A stretch of DNA of 64,000 bases. Source: an uncultured Clostridia bacterium (lineage in GTDB: Bacteria; Bacillota; Clostridia; Peptostreptococcales; Anaerovoracaceae). A model generated the notes under the pieces. The model was not told the origin of the DNA. It searched no databases and saw only the letters and a program-made list of their open reading frames with translations. Location of the stretch: positions 1 to 64,000 of the forward strand of contig CAKQMV010000001.1 of NCBI GenBank assembly GCA_934255135.1. The letters are read 5' to 3'. Of this stretch, positions 62,901-64,000 are shown piece by piece (within the stretch, counting starts at the first letter, position 1; the number at the start of each line of letters is the position of its first letter). Both the position numbers and the translations under genes were made by a program.

Positions 62901-63293
62901 CAAAATTTTGAATTAAGGAAATTAAATAAAACACATCCACAGTGGCTTGGAGATTATGATGTATTTGCTGTAGATAATAAAAACAAGTCTATTTGGATTG
63001 TAGAATGTAAAGTGATTGAAAAAGTAGCTACTTTCTACGATATGTATCGTCAACAAAATAGATTTTTCAATGAGCATAAAGAAGATGAAATGTTCCAAAG
63101 AAGAATTGATTATTTACAAGAGAATGCTGCTCAGGTTATTCAGCAACTTGGGTGCGCAGATTATGCAGAATATAAAGTAATACCATACATGTGTATGAAT
63201 AAGGTACTGATTTCAAGATATAAAAAAATAGCATTTCCTATCGTATCGTATCCAGAATTAGAGGAAATTATTTCTGGTATCATAAGGGAATAA
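59838..63293 (+). CDS. large uncharacterised protein with C-terminal PD-(D/E)XK-like nuclease motif
   Basis: A 1151-residue open frame (about 1,190 residues with the upstream frame); the listed start is only where the frame opens, and a real product probably begins at 59725. I recognise no known family. The protein is soluble, rich in Asp/Glu/Tyr, with a helical N-terminal two thirds and no visible Walker motifs. Near the C-terminus it has GDYDVFAVD (Asp1039, Asp1041) followed by IVECK (Glu1056, Lys1058), the spacing of a PD-(D/E)XK nuclease, then a helix with YRQQNRFF. It is AT-rich with AAA/GAA codons, unlike the chromosomal core. Position beside a LlaJI-type endonuclease suggests a defence function. 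Confidence 0.6.
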   Translation: MYQQQISFGILFGIKRIGTYDEFKGFFGKIYDVMKPGIADDYTVEDFGEVQLRYNDKFYRVIIGTGHNNVYACLNFLPTLARNISREEELCLALEYVSGTIDYFIEENKNDGVVEKRFVLPNEILFYKVQKFFKEEVKKYDILELDSLMMSEGTTIEKSHFVCREDIIYPLYNVSLLIDLYDIWKNKIDFKEQISVANEGIIDRIYSLFEMDRSRSCSIFAPAMIFPEQKYDSSQRTYTFIAKASHGVVVALNADEYEEGQLEKEIANIEKHHKSGTLHIAETFNRFDKSGLRGIHIPADMPIEYLIYDSFMNPNQMHMSLGEEGKKRKTCTALDVIYYLNFMDDIDELFEYLSYSNEKDYESSFGFGSDAALYFTWKNQGRYIAKGAIIFNMVDVGYDTENEAVVDYFKEELKDYPFHMRDYLFREPFSWKIEKRDFDTYEYTVKHGMGFGGIYLPLPQKNYVFLTNNVEFYKDVKDFGEYRQWIQLLEEIITEGFDSIKCIFEDNKAISNTGIQIAFMPIEYAVHAGHESFLYEDRIYVYSDAQYYSHKWIIRYVVKDINRIYEDIQEAKNRSTEFNILREILIPLLDRMPDLNELFESKRKKVSLEKKKVGVFSTSVEYKWDNNVQNFSPEDYHYHEVRKRIANVCHGNMMKPGVYRGREANQIIRAMQKAIVEDFEGEVSKYSWSELHYSLLDYHSTLLHDININWKRYGSYSGLDEAKDKEVRDRIIEQREKAKHDDRNALYLIETNLYLHCESGTLANRDDINLLLAYANWLVVLNDVADMCYFADNEAYIEITNEYVVDTLADEQKAESLDGVHHRIYSYSEGLKRDHEIDCKYLEKVKETFKEDMGFAFIDFMDILSYFSYSFSETIAKKIGNNVFKVPIKEVLRDFLGQMNNAITKDTANILLNYLMVSSQNLKTENGKSDFYLPIGKRRTRDTRFELMPLVKINDDVIFSPITLDHLKKDWINGITDFILPYEIHLTKTKQLILDWKNSYEKKIVYDIVNLFKEKKFDIVRQNFELRKLNKTHPQWLGDYDVFAVDNKNKSIWIVECKVIEKVATFYDMYRQQNRFFNEHKEDEMFQRRIDYLQENAAQVIQQLGCADYAEYKVIPYMCMNKVLISRYKKIAFPIVSYPELEEIISGIIRE

Positions 63294-63320
63294 TATTTTT
63301 ACATATCAACTTATAGAAAA

Positions 63321-63413
63321 CTGCACCCCATATCTTTATAATCGTTAAAAGGTTCAAAAACCTCGGTAGTCTGCACCCCCTAAACTGACTACCAATTGAC
63401 TACTACAGACTAC
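63321..63413. repeat. right-border repeat cluster (att-like)
   Basis: CTGCACCCC occurs at 63321-63329 and 63371-63379. TAATCGTTAA is at 63339-63348. GACTAC is at 63387-63392, 63398-63403 and 63408-63413, spaced 11 and 10 bases, about one helical turn. In both borders a run ACCCC is followed about ten bases later by TAATCGTTAA. The motifs mirror those at 57620-57743. Confidence 0.6.
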
Positions 63414-63541
63414 TACACTTGGTCTCGAATTGCCGTATTTTGCCACTTTCACTACAGTTTCCGGAAAACTGTAACTCTTGAAGAAATCCAAAAAAGTGCG
63501 TAAAATAGGGCAAAACGAAGCATTTCAGGAGGAAAAATACA

Positions 63542-63580
63542 ATGATTAAGATACTTTTCATCTGCCACGGCAATGTTTAA
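63542..63580 (+). pseudogene. 5-prime stub of a low-molecular-weight phosphotyrosine phosphatase gene (right copy)
   Basis: After a strong RBS (CAGGAGGAAAAAT) the frame reads MIKILFICHGNV and stops. It matches the family N-terminus including the catalytic Cys of the CxGN loop, then ends where ICRSP is expected. It is homologous to the stub at 57514 but diverged, so the two are not a recent exact duplication. Confidence 0.6.
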
Positions 63581-63774
63581 GGGATGGGACGAAAACCTTG
63601 AGTTTATTGGATTCTTTGGATGGAAACGCAGAATTTACACCTTTGGAAGATCGGATTGGTATAGTTAGAATTGCGGGTCTTTTCCACTTTTGGTGATTTC
63701 TGAAATTACCCTTTTCAGTAGTGGTGGATATTTCAAGATGCACCTTTGTCAAAAGTGGTGATAGGCAGAATTTG

Positions 63775-63807
63775 AGCATAGATCATATATTTGGTCTATG
63801 CTTTTTT
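63775..63807 (+). terminator. intrinsic terminator at the right border
   Basis: AGCATAGA (63775-63782) pairs with TCTATGCT (63795-63802), with a 12-base loop and a TTTTTT run. There is no intact plus-strand gene directly before it, consistent with a degenerate gene remnant upstream. Confidence 0.7.
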
Positions 63808-63840
63808 CGTGCTGCCACCTCACAGATTTTACATATAACA

Positions 63841-63896
63841 GGCACCAGGTCAATGGTGCAGCGCATCGCTACGCGACAAGCCATTGACCTGGTGCC
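63841..63896. repeat. perfect 16-base inverted repeat, possible MITE or palindromic element
   Basis: GGCACCAGGTCAATGG (63841-63856) and its exact complement CCATTGACCTGGTGCC (63881-63896) flank a 24-base loop that itself contains a smaller GCG/CGC pairing. Imperfect pairing extends outward by about ten bases on each side. No T-run follows, so it is not a terminator; a small mobile palindrome or the end of an element is more likely. Confidence 0.6.
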
Positions 63897-64000
63897 TATG
63901 TTGTATGTTAACTGCTCATAAGGGGCAGCGTGGTTTGATAATCGCAGACATCCAGCTTTGTTGAAATTTAAGTGTTATCGTTTATTCTTGATAGAAGAAT

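Larger units (their letters stand above)
63294..64000. other. gene-poor right border of the island
   Basis: This 707-base stretch has no intact gene. It contains repeats shared with the left border (63321-63413), a GGGCAAAA sequence (63508-63515), a second phosphatase stub (63542), a degenerate coding-like stretch in one frame around 63580-63686, a terminator (63775) and a long inverted repeat (63841-63896). The text at about 63685-63765, with CCACTTTTGG and AAAAGTGGTG, resembles insertion-sequence ends but I cannot assign a family. Confidence 0.55.

Noticed and set aside
63721..63921. 66-codon plus-strand ORF at the right border
   Set aside because: It runs straight through a terminator and a long inverted repeat and has no RBS; it is not a credible gene.

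Overview
This 64 kb window is chromosomal DNA of an anaerobic, low-to-mid GC Firmicute of class Clostridia. The basis is the gene set (pyruvate:ferredoxin oxidoreductase, rnc-smc-ftsY order, MurT/GatD-type pair, a clostridial-style long IleRS, membrane pyrophosphatase, HrcA/CIRCE-type heat-shock control), the A/G-rich Shine-Dalgarno sites, and strong core-gene preference for AAG/GAG/AGA codons. A narrower placement (for example the Anaerovoracaceae/Mogibacterium side of the class) is only a guess. I saw no rRNA, tRNA or CRISPR array.

Layout. 1-112: possible end of an IS element and a terminator. 260-4642: a compact Tad-like (type IVb pilus/secretion) operon with an ATPase, a fused TadB/TadC-like platform protein, pseudopilin-like proteins and several very small membrane proteins sharing an N-terminal Tyr-Gly motif. 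4737-7016: an exported protein with five repeats and a C-terminal cysteine-hydrolase-like domain. 7042-10226: yhbY, purB and a MATE transporter. 10325-13867 (minus): pyruvate:ferredoxin oxidoreductase. 14093-22198: DUF2207 membrane protein, polyphosphate kinase, ileS with an altered HIGH motif, rlmN. 22269-29776: plsX, rnc, smc, ftsY, der. 29777-37296: a PlsY-GpsA fusion, miaB, cardiolipin synthase, a divergent MurT/GatD-like pair whose GatD lacks catalytic residues, and a site-2 protease. 37395-40076: CIRCE operator and clpB. 40180-42701: a FadR-type GntR regulator (minus), nth and gap. 42792-51196: pgk, tpiA, secG, K+-dependent hppA, hflX, an ABC-F ATPase, miaA. 51354-57486: a more accessory stretch with Fic, a TetR regulator, a 51-aa protein, an MFS pump, a DUF975 protein, a lipoprotein and an XRE regulator.

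The most unusual part is 57514-63560, an AT-rich island with different codon usage (AAA/GAA). It is bordered on both sides by short repeated motifs (TAATCGTTAA, GACTAC clusters, GGGCAAAA) and by two divergent 5-prime stubs of a low-molecular-weight phosphatase gene. It holds a decayed McrB-like ATPase tail, a LlaJI-family restriction endonuclease, a short truncated ORF, and an unrecognised protein of about 1,150-1,190 residues ending in a PD-(D/E)XK-like nuclease signature. No methyltransferase or integrase is visible. I read it as a decayed or minimal defence island at a recombination hotspot, with the large protein as the best candidate for something undescribed.

The core part combines glycolysis (gap, pgk, tpiA, pyruvate oxidation), phospholipid synthesis (plsX, plsY-gpsA, cls), tRNA modification (miaA, miaB), ribosome and RNA maintenance (rlmN, rnc, yhbY, der, hflX, ABC-F), chromosome and protein handling (smc, ftsY, secG, clpB) and phosphate-energy metabolism (ppk, hppA).
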